Part shown: one piece after another, positions 37,940 to 47,650 of the stretch
Layout: every line of letters begins with the position of its first letter
Numbering within the stretch: position 1 is the stretch's first letter
Source of the DNA: Gymnorhina tibicen
Lineage: Eukaryota; Chordata; Aves; Passeriformes; Artamidae
DNA length: 64,000 nt
Assembly (NCBI GenBank): GCA_013399875.1
Contig: VXAZ01000462.1
Coordinates: 1 to 64,000 of the forward strand
Direction of reading: 5' to 3'
Made by a program: the position numbers and the translations under genes
The notes under the pieces: generated by a model
The model's input: the letters and a program-made list of their open reading frames with translations, nothing else
Databases searched by the model: none
What the model was told of the DNA's origin: nothing

Positions 37940-38196
37940 TAAGTTAAAAATGGGAAGAAGATAGAGAAGACTCCACTGTAATTTCTGGGATCATCTGACA
38001 GGCTGAACCTGTCTCCTCCCCCATAGCGACAATTACTGGGTAAGAACCATAGTCTATGCAGGATGAACAATCATTTTGAGATAGCTTTTGTTAGGGATTT
38101 GGCCTTGTTCATATATTGCTTTAATCACACTTTTGTAACCAGATAATATCACTGGAAATCTTCAAACCTTAACCTGTCACAATTTTCTATTATACT

Positions 38197-38202
38197 AATA
38201 AA
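38197..38202 (+). promoter_or_regulatory. Polyadenylation signal of the candidate LTR
   Basis: AATAAA, followed by a T-rich stretch and the proposed LTR end 48 bp later. Confidence 0.45.
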
Positions 38203-38250
38203 GAGTTATTCCATAAACTGTTACATGTGAGTCCTTCAAGGACACTAACA

Positions 38251-38790
38251 ATTGCTGGCAGTGGGTAACGTCGTTGATTGGGCAGTCCGGAAGGCGGACG
38301 CTCTGATATTATTAGTGTATGTTGGATTTTTCCTGATGCACTGAAAATTAAAAGTGTAGGGACCTAGGAGGGGGTCTTTCTGTTTGCATGTGACCCTGAA
38401 AGTGCTAGTCAAACTGCCCTCCATTCCACCAGACTGTCCAGTGAAGGGTCCCCATAATGGAACACCAACAGATTAGTCAGGCACAAAGGTCTTGACTAAC
38501 CTGGGGCACTGATAGGCTAATCAAACATAAAGGATTTGCGAAAATCTCCCTTTTCATGTGATAGAAAATTGATGTAGTCAGCAAGCTTGCCATGGATAGA
38601 TTGCTGCAAAAACATAAATGTGCCCCTTCCCAAGCTGAGAAGGAGTGGGCTCAAAAAGTTTTGGAAGCATGAAGAGAAAGCTGTGGAACGCATTGAACAA
38701 TGCTAGACTGAGCACAACCCTAAGAGGGTGCATGGCACACATTTCCTTTGTAGGCATTTGTCACTGGGTATTGAACCCACAAAAAGAGAT
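38251..38790 (+). pseudogene. Candidate retroviral leader and broken gag start
   Basis: About 540 bp downstream of the candidate LTR. It includes a GC-rich hairpin at 38285-38299 (arms GTCCG and CGGAC, 5-base loop), then a reading frame opened by ATG at 38592 of 26 codons, rich in Lys, Gln and Glu, closed by TGA at 38670, with another stop shortly after. Position after an LTR and leader suggests a gag remnant, but no gag motif is preserved enough to prove it. No pol or env was found further on. Confidence 0.35.
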
Positions 38791-40556
38791 ACATATACAG
38801 ATGAATCTGTATGTTTGCATACTAGCTACTTTGTACCAAGAAGTTTGAAATTATTTCTTGAGTACTGAAACCTCTCTTATTTTATTTTTTTTTGGCCTTG
38901 CTATTACTCTTCATTTTTGTCCTTGAAATATTTCTATTTAGGTAAGTATCATTTGAGTCCGTATGCACGTGTGTATTAACTTCAGAAGTTCAATTTTGCC
39001 CTCAAGGTCTTGCAGCATATGATCTTTATCTCAATTTCAGCTTCCTTCTCGCAATTCATGCACTATATTACTGTCTATACCTCTCCTCTCTGTTCTGTTT
39101 CTTCTATTAAACTGCTTCCCACATTTGAAAAAGTTTCTACCCTGTAAACCAGGAAAAATCAATGGTTTACTTCAACAACCACTGTAATTCTCATCTTTGC
39201 AGTCTATTAACATGTCAGTTTAGTCTCCATAGTGATTAGATTGAAGACACAGAAGTATACATATGTGTCCACATATTTCTTTCTGATTTAAGAAGAATTG
39301 TATCTGTTTGAGGATGACACATGCACTCAAAATACCTGACACACACTGGAAAGTAGAAAGCAGTAAACTTCTCTGTCAAAGCAAATCAAAACAATGATCA
39401 CATCTTATGCTCCTTCTCTGTATTCTCCATCTCAATAAACCCCCCCAAAAAAAAAAAGGGGATCCAGAGGAAATAAAGCATGAGTTATTTAGTATTTCTC
39501 ATGCCTATTTGCTTATTCTTCCAAACAACTTTGCACTTCTTTTCTAAAAACTGGGGTTTTTTTCCTCAAAATGAAACTATGGAAGGCAGTGAAAATATTT
39601 CACCTCCTCCATAACTTCCTTTAATAATAAAATAGCAAGAAAGTTTGTGGATGAATGGATAGAATATAAATGATTTATTAAAAGTCATAAACACACAACA
39701 TGTAATTCAAGAGACATTGTACAAGAATCTATATAATTTAGCATAATGTGAACACCTGCATATAAATAATTCCTCAAAGATCAAGAGGAGACAGAAACAA
39801 AGAGGACAGCTACTTTCAACTCTATTTAATAAGAGAAAATATTAGAAAATTATAACAAATTATATTTTGTCTGTGGTCCTTGAAATCATTGTTATAGATT
39901 TTTCTAGTATAATTTAAAATAAAATCTGATCTATAATTTCTGTTAACAGATATGAAATTAACTTTTCTTGAAATATCTAGGTTGTTAGACCCGGTGTTTA
40001 TAATGCCTAATAGTGTGCCTCACTGAGTCTCTTTCTGACTAAAAGAGTCATAAATTAATGCTGGTGCAGGTGTGTTTACTTACAGTAAACTTAATGTCTT
40101 CAAAGTGCTACACTGCAATTTAGTATTCTTACAAAATACGCTATTATGAGACTTACGATCTCTTTTTTACCAGCTTCTGTCTGCAATACTTGAGATGATA
40201 TTCTACAAGTAAGAAAATTTTGTGGGCTTTAGCATCTCATAGGAAAAGTTTAGAATCTAAACCAGTAAAGTTATTTAAGTCCCTGTGAGTCCTTGAGGGA
40301 CAAAATAACACTCATCTTGAAGTGACTGGGAATACTTTCATGCTTAAAATATACTGAATTACTTTCCTATCCAAGAATCCTGAACTGTAGCCTTTCTGTG
40401 GAGGAGAACAAACCTTCAAATTGCTGTCAGAGAAAGTCTGACTTTCTACTTCAGACCTTTTATTGATACTGCTTTCAAGTTAAAACCTGTGATTGTTTTG
40501 GAATATAAGGAATCTCACAATTAAACAACATTTTTAATAACAGAAAAATCTCATTT
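38791..40556. other. AT-rich unique DNA, no feature recognised
   Basis: About 1.8 kb. No gene or repeat recognised. If the retroviral element at 37.6 kb once extended here, I see no pol or 3' LTR. Confidence 0.5.
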
Positions 40557-40886
40557 AAAGAATCACAGACTCAACTAGGTTGGAAAAGACCTTTGAGACC
40601 ATCAAGTCAAACCTATGACCAAACAACACAACTACACCACATCACTAAAGTGCCACATCCAGTCTTTTATTAATCTCCTGGGACACCACCTTCCAATTTC
40701 CAATCATTCTTTCTGTGAACAGCTCTTTCTTAGTGTCCACCTTAAACTTCCTCTGGCACAGCTTAAGACTGCGTCCTCTCATTCTGTCCCTGGTTGCCTG
40801 GGAGAAGAGACCAACACCACCTCGCTACACCCTCCTTTCAGGCAGTTGTTGAGAGTGATAACGTCACTCCTGAGCCTCCTCTTCTC
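40557..40886 (-). mobile_element. CR1 3' part, minus strand, first assembled copy
   Basis: Starts with the tail AGAATCACAGACTCAACTAG and continues through 'GGTTGGAAAAGACCTTTGAG', the 'ACTAAAGTGCCACATCCAGT' block, 'TTTCTGTGAACAGCTCTTTC', 'CTGGTTGCCTGGGAGAAGAG' and 'TGAGCCTCCTCTTCTC', then stops at a single N (40887). It is closely related to the copy at 14.96 kb. The part 40609-40871 is repeated exactly after the N. Confidence 0.93.
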
Positions 40887-40887
40887 N
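40887..40887. other. Single unknown base joining two repeated contig ends
   Basis: One N exactly at the join between two identical segments, which suggests that two contig ends were abutted without merging. Confidence 0.95.
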
Positions 40888-41150
40888 AAACCTATGACCA
40901 AACAACACAACTACACCACATCACTAAAGTGCCACATCCAGTCTTTTATTAATCTCCTGGGACACCACCTTCCAATTTCCAATCATTCTTTCTGTGAACA
41001 GCTCTTTCTTAGTGTCCACCTTAAACTTCCTCTGGCACAGCTTAAGACTGCGTCCTCTCATTCTGTCCCTGGTTGCCTGGGAGAAGAGACCAACACCACC
41101 TCGCTACACCCTCCTTTCAGGCAGTTGTTGAGAGTGATAACGTCACTCCT
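40888..41150 (-). repeat. Exact repeat of 40609-40871 within CR1, probable assembly artefact
   Basis: All 263 bases are identical to 40609-40871 as read here. It begins in mid-CR1 after the N and ends abruptly at a 190-N gap. A real duplication of an old CR1 would normally show some differences or a biological junction. An unmerged overlap is the simpler reading. A long open frame across this region is created by the duplication and the N run. Confidence 0.93.
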
Positions 41151-41340
41151 NNNNNNNNNNNNNNNNNNNNNNNNNNNNNNNNNNNNNNNNNNNNNNNNNN
41201 NNNNNNNNNNNNNNNNNNNNNNNNNNNNNNNNNNNNNNNNNNNNNNNNNNNNNNNNNNNNNNNNNNNNNNNNNNNNNNNNNNNNNNNNNNNNNNNNNNNN
41301 NNNNNNNNNNNNNNNNNNNNNNNNNNNNNNNNNNNNNNNN
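41151..41340. other. Assembly gap, 190 N
   Basis: Unknown sequence between the CR1 copy and a GC-rich island. Open frames translated through it are meaningless. Repeats plus high GC are likely causes of the break. Confidence 0.99.
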
Positions 41341-42111
41341 CCATGCTTTCCATGAATTACAGGGGTATTCTGGTGTATCATAGTCCATCACCATAGCTTT
41401 ACAAAAGAATTTCAGCTTCTAGGTTTGAAGCATCTCCTCTTTCTCCTCTCTCTGGGTTTCAGCTCTTCCTTCTTCACTGGCTTTGGTGTCTCTATGTTGT
41501 TTTCTTCACAAGCCTTCACCTTTCCCTTTCCTCTGACTCGGGAGAGGATTGATGTCTGCAAGTCTCATCTGTTCTGGGGAATCTTATAGCGCTGAAAGAG
41601 TTACTCTTACCCGGGCCTTGCAGCTGGAATTTGTCACTCGCTGTTGGTCACAAGATCTCTGCCAAGCGGCAGCTGGAGCTCATTTAGGTGCAGAATTTCA
41701 TTTTCGGCAGCCACGCTGTGGGGGGAGGGGGGGGGGGCTGTGCCACAGGCCAACCTGCATGGAGCAGGGCTGCAGCCCGGCCCCACGCTGCCTTGCTGGG
41801 GGCCGACCTGGCCGGGCCACGCGGGCAGGGCCCAGCCAGGCCCCGCCAGGCCACGCGGGCACCCCAGTTAGTTGTCCAAAAGCTGGAAGCAAGAGAGCTT
41901 TCCTGGGGTTTGTCCATACTTAAACGTGGTTTACAAATGAGTGTTCAGTTTTCTTAAGTGGCTCAACAGAGTTGTCAGTATTCAAATTAGCCATCTGATT
42001 GGTTTTGTCAGGTCTGGAGGAAGTTAGAGCAGCCTCCTGCAAAAAAAAAAACACATCCGTGGCTGGTGGATTTCTCCTTAATGAAAAACTAAGCTATGCT
42101 AAACCACAACA
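41341..42111 (-). other. CpG-rich island, candidate retroviral LTR/leader sequence
   Basis: The core (about 41540-41870) is far richer in G+C and CpG than anything nearby. It has a G run at about 41719-41738 and a 13-bp direct repeat GGCCACGCGGGCA at 41815-41827 and 41849-41861. On the minus strand there is a TATA-like GCTATAAGA near 41590, followed by purine-rich sequence toward the gap that resembles, from memory, the leader of a common bird ERV. The edge at 42111 is TGTTGTGGTTTAG on the minus strand, like LTR termini at 9.9 and 54.8 kb, but no target duplication is visible because the other end may lie in the gap. A cellular promoter with CpG island is the alternative. Confidence 0.4.
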
Positions 42112-42699
42112 TAATGTTGTGAGAAGTGACTTTTGTTGATTGAATGTTGTATTAAACCTTTTGCCAAAGTTCCCTGATTTTCTAATGCTTGCTGGTAAAG
42201 TTGGTTTGATCTCTTGAGAATATCTTGTCAGTATTTCTCCGGTGTGTCCAAAGTAGAGTCCATGAACCACTGTAAGCCCTTTCAAAACTCTTGCTGAGTG
42301 AGTTGACTGGGGCCTTACACTTGCTTTTTAAGATCTTAGGCCTTTCTTTTACATCTTGCACAACTTGACTTTAATATAATTTTAAACAGTACCAGGCAGA
42401 GCACAATGAATCACCTAAAGCAGGGCTTAAGTAAACTTTTGCAGAGGTAGTTTTTGATTATTTGGGTAGCATGTTATCTGTTCTGGGCACATTCTCAACC
42501 ATAGCCTTATGATCAGTGGGCTAAAAAACTAAAAGTCTGCTTGATTTTTTTTTTTCTGTTCCAAAAGACAATATGACTTAACAAATAGATTGGTTTGCTG
42601 AAAAAAGCCTGAAGAATTCAGTGATACATAGGGCACATAGAAGATATCAGCATAGACAATACTTTGACGATCGGGGCTAGGTCAAGGGGGGAGCCACTG
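42112..42699. other. AT-rich unique DNA, no feature recognised
   Basis: About 590 bp. A minus-strand open frame at 42094-42285 (63 codons) has balanced amino-acid composition but no domain that I recognise. Confidence 0.45.
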
Positions 42700-43113
42700 A
42701 GAAGGTAACATTGAAGCCCTTATCCTTTGTGAAGAGGCCAAGGGACCAGGGCTGGTTCAAACAGGAGAAGGCATGTCTTTGGGTGCATCCCTGGCACTGA
42801 CCAGAGGAGAGGAGAGGGGATGGAGTAGATGAGGGCAAAGCTTTTCACAGCAGTGCACAACGTGAGGGCAAGATGCAGTGGCACAAGCTGAAACTTGGAA
42901 TTCTTGGGGTGGGGATAAAAAGAAATCTTTCCTCAATGCAGACAGTCCAGAGGTGAAGCCAGAGCCCAGGGAGATTAGTCCAGCTTTGACCTGGGAACTT
43001 TCACATGTTGACTGGTTTAATACTGAGCAGCCCCACCTAAACGCACATCTGACCCTGCTCTGGGCACCTCTCCAGGTTCCTGCCAGCCTGAATTGTCCTG
43101 TAATCATGTGATA
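42700..43113 (+). mobile_element. Decayed CR1 3' end, plus strand
   Basis: A highly diverged copy, recognised by ordered partial matches: 'GCAGTGGCACAAGCTGAAAC' (about 42874; compare the GGGCACAAACTGAAACACAGG-type block of CR1), a block near 42925-42945 like the AAGAACTTCTTTACT region, 'CTGACCCTGCTCTGGGCACC' (about 43048), 'CTCCAGGTTCCTGCCAGCCT' and a tail like CCTGTAATCATGTGAT. The 5' edge is uncertain. An open frame on each strand is a shadow. Confidence 0.65.
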
Positions 43114-43643
43114 ATTGCATTATTTGCTAAAATTGTGGGTGTAAATAATATTATATATAATTTAGTCTAATGGATTAAAGGTTTGGGTAATCTATGTACT
43201 AGTAGATGAAAAATTCATTTTTTAATTCTTTTTAAGTTTTACTTTTGGCACATCACAGTCAACAATGTGTTTAATAAACTCAAGGAGTTGGATTACCTGG
43301 CTGTGATTCTACAAAGAGACATGGGGAAAAAAAGTAAAAATGGTGAAAACTAAGTCCACTTAGGCAAATAAAGGGCTGCACAACATTAATCTTCTGTGGT
43401 GGAAAGGTTCTTCCCAGATGGAATTCGAAAGTTTAATGAGAAGGCAGTGTTCTTGCTTCACTTAAATAAAATCAGCTACCATATAAGTACAATGAATAGG
43501 ATGAAATATAAATATAGTGATTTCTTCATTTGTTTTTGTTTGTTTTCCTTTTGTGCATCTTCCTCACATCTACTGGCATGGTTCATGAAATAGTTATGAA
43601 AATTTTTTAATTTCAGTGTGCTTTGTGAATCATAGCTTTGTAT
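43114..43643. other. AT-rich spacer between two CR1 copies
   Basis: About 530 bp. It separates a plus-strand and a minus-strand CR1 lying tail to tail. Open frames here have no domains. Confidence 0.5.
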
Positions 43644-44958
43644 CATCATGGAATCACTGGATTGTTTGGGTTGGAAAGGATCTGTGAAGATCATCTAGTC
43701 CCAATGCCTCTGCCATGGATCACTGAACAGATGAGGTTTCTCAAAGACCCAGTCAACTCAATCTTGAACACTTTCAATGGTACAGCATCCACAACATCTC
43801 TGAGCAACCTAATGCAGTGTTTCACCACCCTTATAATTAAAAAAAGAATTCTCTTTAGGTCCAGTCTAAAGCTAGCATCTTTCAGTCTTAAAATGTTGCT
43901 CCTTGTCTTGTCAGTGGTCTTCTTCCATCTTCCTTAAAAACTCCCTTTTACATATTGAAAGGCTGCAGTAAGGTGTCCCTGAAGCCTTCTCTTCTCCATC
44001 CTGAACAACCACAACTCCCTCAGTCTTTCTTCACAGAAGAGGTGTTCCAATCCTCTGATCAGTTTTACAGCCACTTTTGGACCTAATCTGACAAGTCCAC
44101 ATCTCTCTTGTGCTGAGGACTCCAGCACTCAACACAGCATTCCAGGTGAGAGCTCAGGAGAGCTGAGTAGAGGGGCAGAATCACCTCCCCCAGTCTGTTG
44201 GCCACAGTTTTTCTGGGCCAGAATAATTTTTCTAGACTGCAAGCACACATTGCCAGCTCATACCAGATTTTACATCCACCCATATACCCAAGCCCTTCTC
44301 TTCAAGGCTGCTCTGAACCCATTAACCTCCCAGTCAGTACTGATGCTGGGTGCTCCCCCAACACAGGCATGAGACCTTGTACCTGGCTTTGTTGAACTTA
44401 ATGAGGTTTGCACCAGCCTCTCAGGGTCCCTCTGGATGGCATTGCTTTCCCCAAGTGTGCTCAGCAGCACCAGTCAGTGCCAGTTTTGCAGTGTCATCTG
44501 CAAAATTGCTGAGGGTGCACTCGGTCCCACTGTCTGTTGTTAACAAAGTCACTGAGTAGTACTCGTCCCCAAACAGTGTCCCCCTGAGGAAGGCCACTCT
44601 TCACCAAGCTTCCACCTGGACATTAAGCCATTAACTGCAGCTCTTTGGAAGCAGCCACTCATCCAGCTTCTTACCCATGTAACAATCTATCCACTAAATG
44701 CATATCTTGCAAATTTGGAGACAGCAATATTGTGGGGGACCATGTCAAAGCCTTGCAGAAGTAAAAACAGGTTACATCAGTTGCCCTTTCCCACCAGTGC
44801 AGTCACTCCATGTAGAAGGCCATCAGCCTTCACAAAAGGCAAATTGCGCCTCACTAAGCTGCCCCAGTGTGAGATGTAACACCATGCAACTGTGTCTCAC
44901 AACCTCCCTGTCATCCATGTGACCTGGTAGAGCTTCCAGAAGGATCTGCTCTATAATA
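43644..44958 (-). mobile_element. Long CR1 retrotransposon, minus strand
   Basis: About 1.3 kb, one of the longest copies here. From the 3' end: 'CATGGAATCACTGGATTGTT', 'GTTGGAAAGGATCTGTGAAG', 'CCTTCTCTTCTCCATCCTGA', 'CTCAACACAGCATTCCAGGT', 'GAGTAGAGGGGCAGAATCAC', the catalytic-region block 'TTTGCAGTGTCATCTGCAAA' (about 44483), 'AAGGCCACTCTTCACCAAGC' and 'GACCATGTCAAAGCCTTGCA' (about 44740). It ends near 44958 inside the reverse-transcriptase region. Many substitutions and indels indicate an old insertion. All open frames are fragments. Confidence 0.92.
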
Positions 44959-46540
44959 TATAACAGACTCAGAGGTGAGGCTGACTCCCTCTGACTTGAG
45001 TAAAATGCTCATGTCTAAAAGTGTCTTTTTCTTTTAGTACAAGATTCTTCTGACTGTGACCACATAGACATCTTTCCCTTCTTTACAATATCTGCCATCC
45101 TTGCACAATTATTATGTATCTCTAATTGTATTTCCATTGTAGTATGAGTATTATTTTGTAGCTTCTTTGTTTGTTTTCAGCCTAAATTTAAGATCATTGA
45201 GCTTACTTTCCAACTTGGCAGGACCATCAGTTGTTTGTATAATTAATTAAGCCTTTTGGTTGTTTTTTTTTTAACTCAAGCCCAACATATCTTACTGAAT
45301 TAAATTGCCACTCAATCACAGAGCAAATTCTTCCTGAAATTAAAATCCTGTTCTGCAAAGACAAACAAATCTTCAGCTGTTTCCTTAGATTGCTCGTGTC
45401 TGTCCCTGCCACTCTTAAAACAAGAAAACAGGAATTTCTTCTTCACAAATCAGTGATTTTGTTGGGTTTTTTAGATAAACACCTTTAAAATTGAAACACT
45501 CCTGTCTGGCACTAACAGATTAAATGCTATATGACAGAGAAAGCATCTCAGAGATTGCTGCTATGTTTCTGAACTATTCTGTAGGATTAAATCAACTGAG
45601 ACAAGTATTGGTACAGTGTGGGAAAGGAAAAGGGTACATATCTTTAAATTTATTTTGCTGTCTGGTTCTAGTCATCAATATTATAATCAGGAAAAGGAAT
45701 GGTCAGTATACATAATTTACATTACTTTGAATAATACTCAAGAATTGTCATTCATTTATCATGAGATGTACAAGTGAAACTAACAATTTACTTACCTATA
45801 AAATTTTCAGAATTATTTGAAGCTGGAAGCCATTCTTCCTTTTGTTCTTATTTTGATTTTTGCTATGGTGCTGGTCCCTCCAGAATAATGCAGAAGCATT
45901 ATTGTGGATAGGAGTCAATCATTTTGAAAATTTAAAAAAGTGCATTGTTAATGGGATAGGTGGGGGAAACCTACTGTAGCTTCATAGACCATGCCAAAAC
46001 ATGGTTGCATTGATTTCAGTGGTGCCACCACTCCTCTAACTCATTGACTTCAATTGGAGTTTTGCTTCACTAAGGATTTTGTGATCAGATACTTCATTTG
46101 GGCAAAATGGATCCATTTTTCAAATTGTCACTGTGTGCTTGGGAAGGTCAAAGCAGCATTTTATGTAAGCTAAACTAAAGAAGACTAGAGCTGTGGGGAA
46201 GAAAGTGACAATGAGAACAAGACAGATCAGAAGAGAGGTAGAAAGGGTGTGCCTACTTCCTTTTGCCTTTGAATTCCTGGGAAGATGTTATCAGGGATCT
46301 ACTTGGTTTGTTTTCACGCGTTACTGCTCCTGATATTTAATGTTTTGGAGATAGTAGAGTAAGAGAATGGCTTTATTTCGCTGCTTCACCAGCTTTAGCA
46401 ATTATTTGTCTGTTAATGATAAAACATTATTCATCTTAAGCTTGAAAGTGTGGCCTAACAGTGTTCCAAAATCATTACTCTTAGCTCACAACTTTTGAAG
46501 AGCTGCTTGACACCTACATTTCTGATAGTGATTGTCAAAT
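44959..46540. other. AT-rich unique DNA, no feature recognised
   Basis: About 1.6 kb. No gene or recognised repeat. Open frames at 45227-45412 (minus) and 45524-45715 (plus) lack domains. Confidence 0.5.
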
Positions 46541-47650
46541 CTGGCATGCTTACAGTGCTGAGCCTGCCACAGCTCCATGCCCACCCGGCTGAAGGAGAAA
46601 GCTGGAGAGGCTGAACATGCAGTACCAGTAGTGCATACACAAACAAGCATACACAATGTGCATATCGGCAAAGAGAGCAAACTGCACAGACCCACACAGG
46701 CAGAAACCACAGCAGTCTCAGAGACAGATGGGACTTGCAGCCTCGTCTTTGCCACTGGTACAGAGACCCTTCCCACTGGTACACAGTTACACATGTGCAC
46801 ACACATGCGTAAGTGTGAATTTCCTGGCAGCTGGGCTTAGGCACAGAACTCCAGTGACTTCCCCTGGACCCTTCTGTCTCTCTCTCACACCCATGTATGC
46901 GTGCACACATGTACACTCATACACCTGAACACCAGACACCAGGTCCCACATCAGCTTCCCTTCAGTCCTAGGCTTGGATCCTTGGTCCCTTTGGGAGCCA
47001 AACCACCAGTGTGCTTCACCCTCAGACACATCCACAGCCTGGCCCTGAGCTGCACATTTGCTGGTGAACAAAGGTACACACAACTATACTGGCTACAGGG
47101 CTGATACATGGACCCTGATCCACAATACCCTCCCACAGCTACATGGAACACGGTTCCTTGTCCAGAAAACAGGAGAGAGAAGATAGGGTTGATCATGTGA
47201 ATAAGGTGCTGGGCACAGCCCCACAAGTACACTGGCCAGCTCCTTGTTACACCTCTCTGGCCCTCTGTATCCCCATTCCCCTCAGTTTTCTCATGTTTTC
47301 TGCTCTGTAGACTACCCTGATTCCCTCCTCTCCTCCTTCTGGTTCATCCCCTGCACATCCCACAGTGAGTCTTGTGCTACTCCCTGCACCCCATGAAGTG
47401 TTCCACACACCTAGACAGTAACGCCTCAGTTTGTGGAGAGACCTGGAGAGCTCCCAGAGCCTCACAGTGCTGGATGTAGCCAGGTCCAGGGAGGTGGAGG
47501 CTCCCTGGGACACCCTGGGAACCAGGATGGGTGCTGTCCGGGGTGGTGACAACAGCCCAGTGGTGCCTCTAAGATCCTTCATGGGGGTGGTTATGTTAAC
47601 GTCATTGCTTTTGTCTGCTCCTCTGCGCTCCTTGTGTGGAAATTAGTTTT
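46541..47650. other. GC-rich, CA-rich block of unknown origin
   Basis: About 1.1 kb with clearly higher G+C than its flanks and sharp composition edges. The first half is rich in CACA/TGTG words (for example 46790-46812 and 46880-46925). The second half has clustered CCTCC and GGGTGG words and a hairpin at 47486-47508 (arms CCAGGGAG and CTCCCTGG, 7-base loop). Open frames overlap on both strands, up to 153 codons on the minus strand at 46455-46916, which is expected of GC-rich DNA. Cys/His-rich runs come from the TGTG words. I see no CR1 blocks, LTR ends or known domain. It could be an unlisted repeat or a decayed CpG-poor island. Confidence 0.5.
47486..47508. other. Perfect 8-bp stem hairpin
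   Basis: CCAGGGAG at 47486-47493 and its reverse complement CTCCCTGG at 47501-47508, with GTGGAGG between them. No function can be assigned. It may be chance in GC-rich DNA. Confidence 0.6.

Larger units (their letters stand above)
37606..38250 (+). mobile_element. Endogenous-retrovirus LTR, decayed, plus strand
   Basis: About 645 bp starting TGTTAAGGGGGCCTGAATGG and proposed to end CTAAACA-like (GGACACTAACA, 38240-38250). It contains a TATA box TATAAAAG at 37932-37939 and a polyadenylation signal AATAAA at 38197-38202, about 265 bp apart, which is the order and spacing expected of U3-R-U5. The following sequence is compatible with a leader. The bases after the proposed end do not clearly match a tRNA primer-binding site I know, so the 3' edge may be off by some bases. 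The family was not identified. Confidence 0.55.

Noticed and set aside
40615..41396. Long plus-strand frame of 246 codons and several frames of X residues
   Set aside because: They arise from the duplicated CR1 segment and from reading through N bases.
42094..42285. Minus-strand 63-codon frame as a gene
   Set aside because: Composition is protein-like, but there is no known domain, no supported start or splice context, and the length is near chance. Kept only as a comment in the exon-like finding.
46455..46916. Minus-strand frame of 153 codons rich in Cys
   Set aside because: GC-rich DNA with TGTG words gives long chance frames. Frames overlap on both strands and no domain is recognisable.
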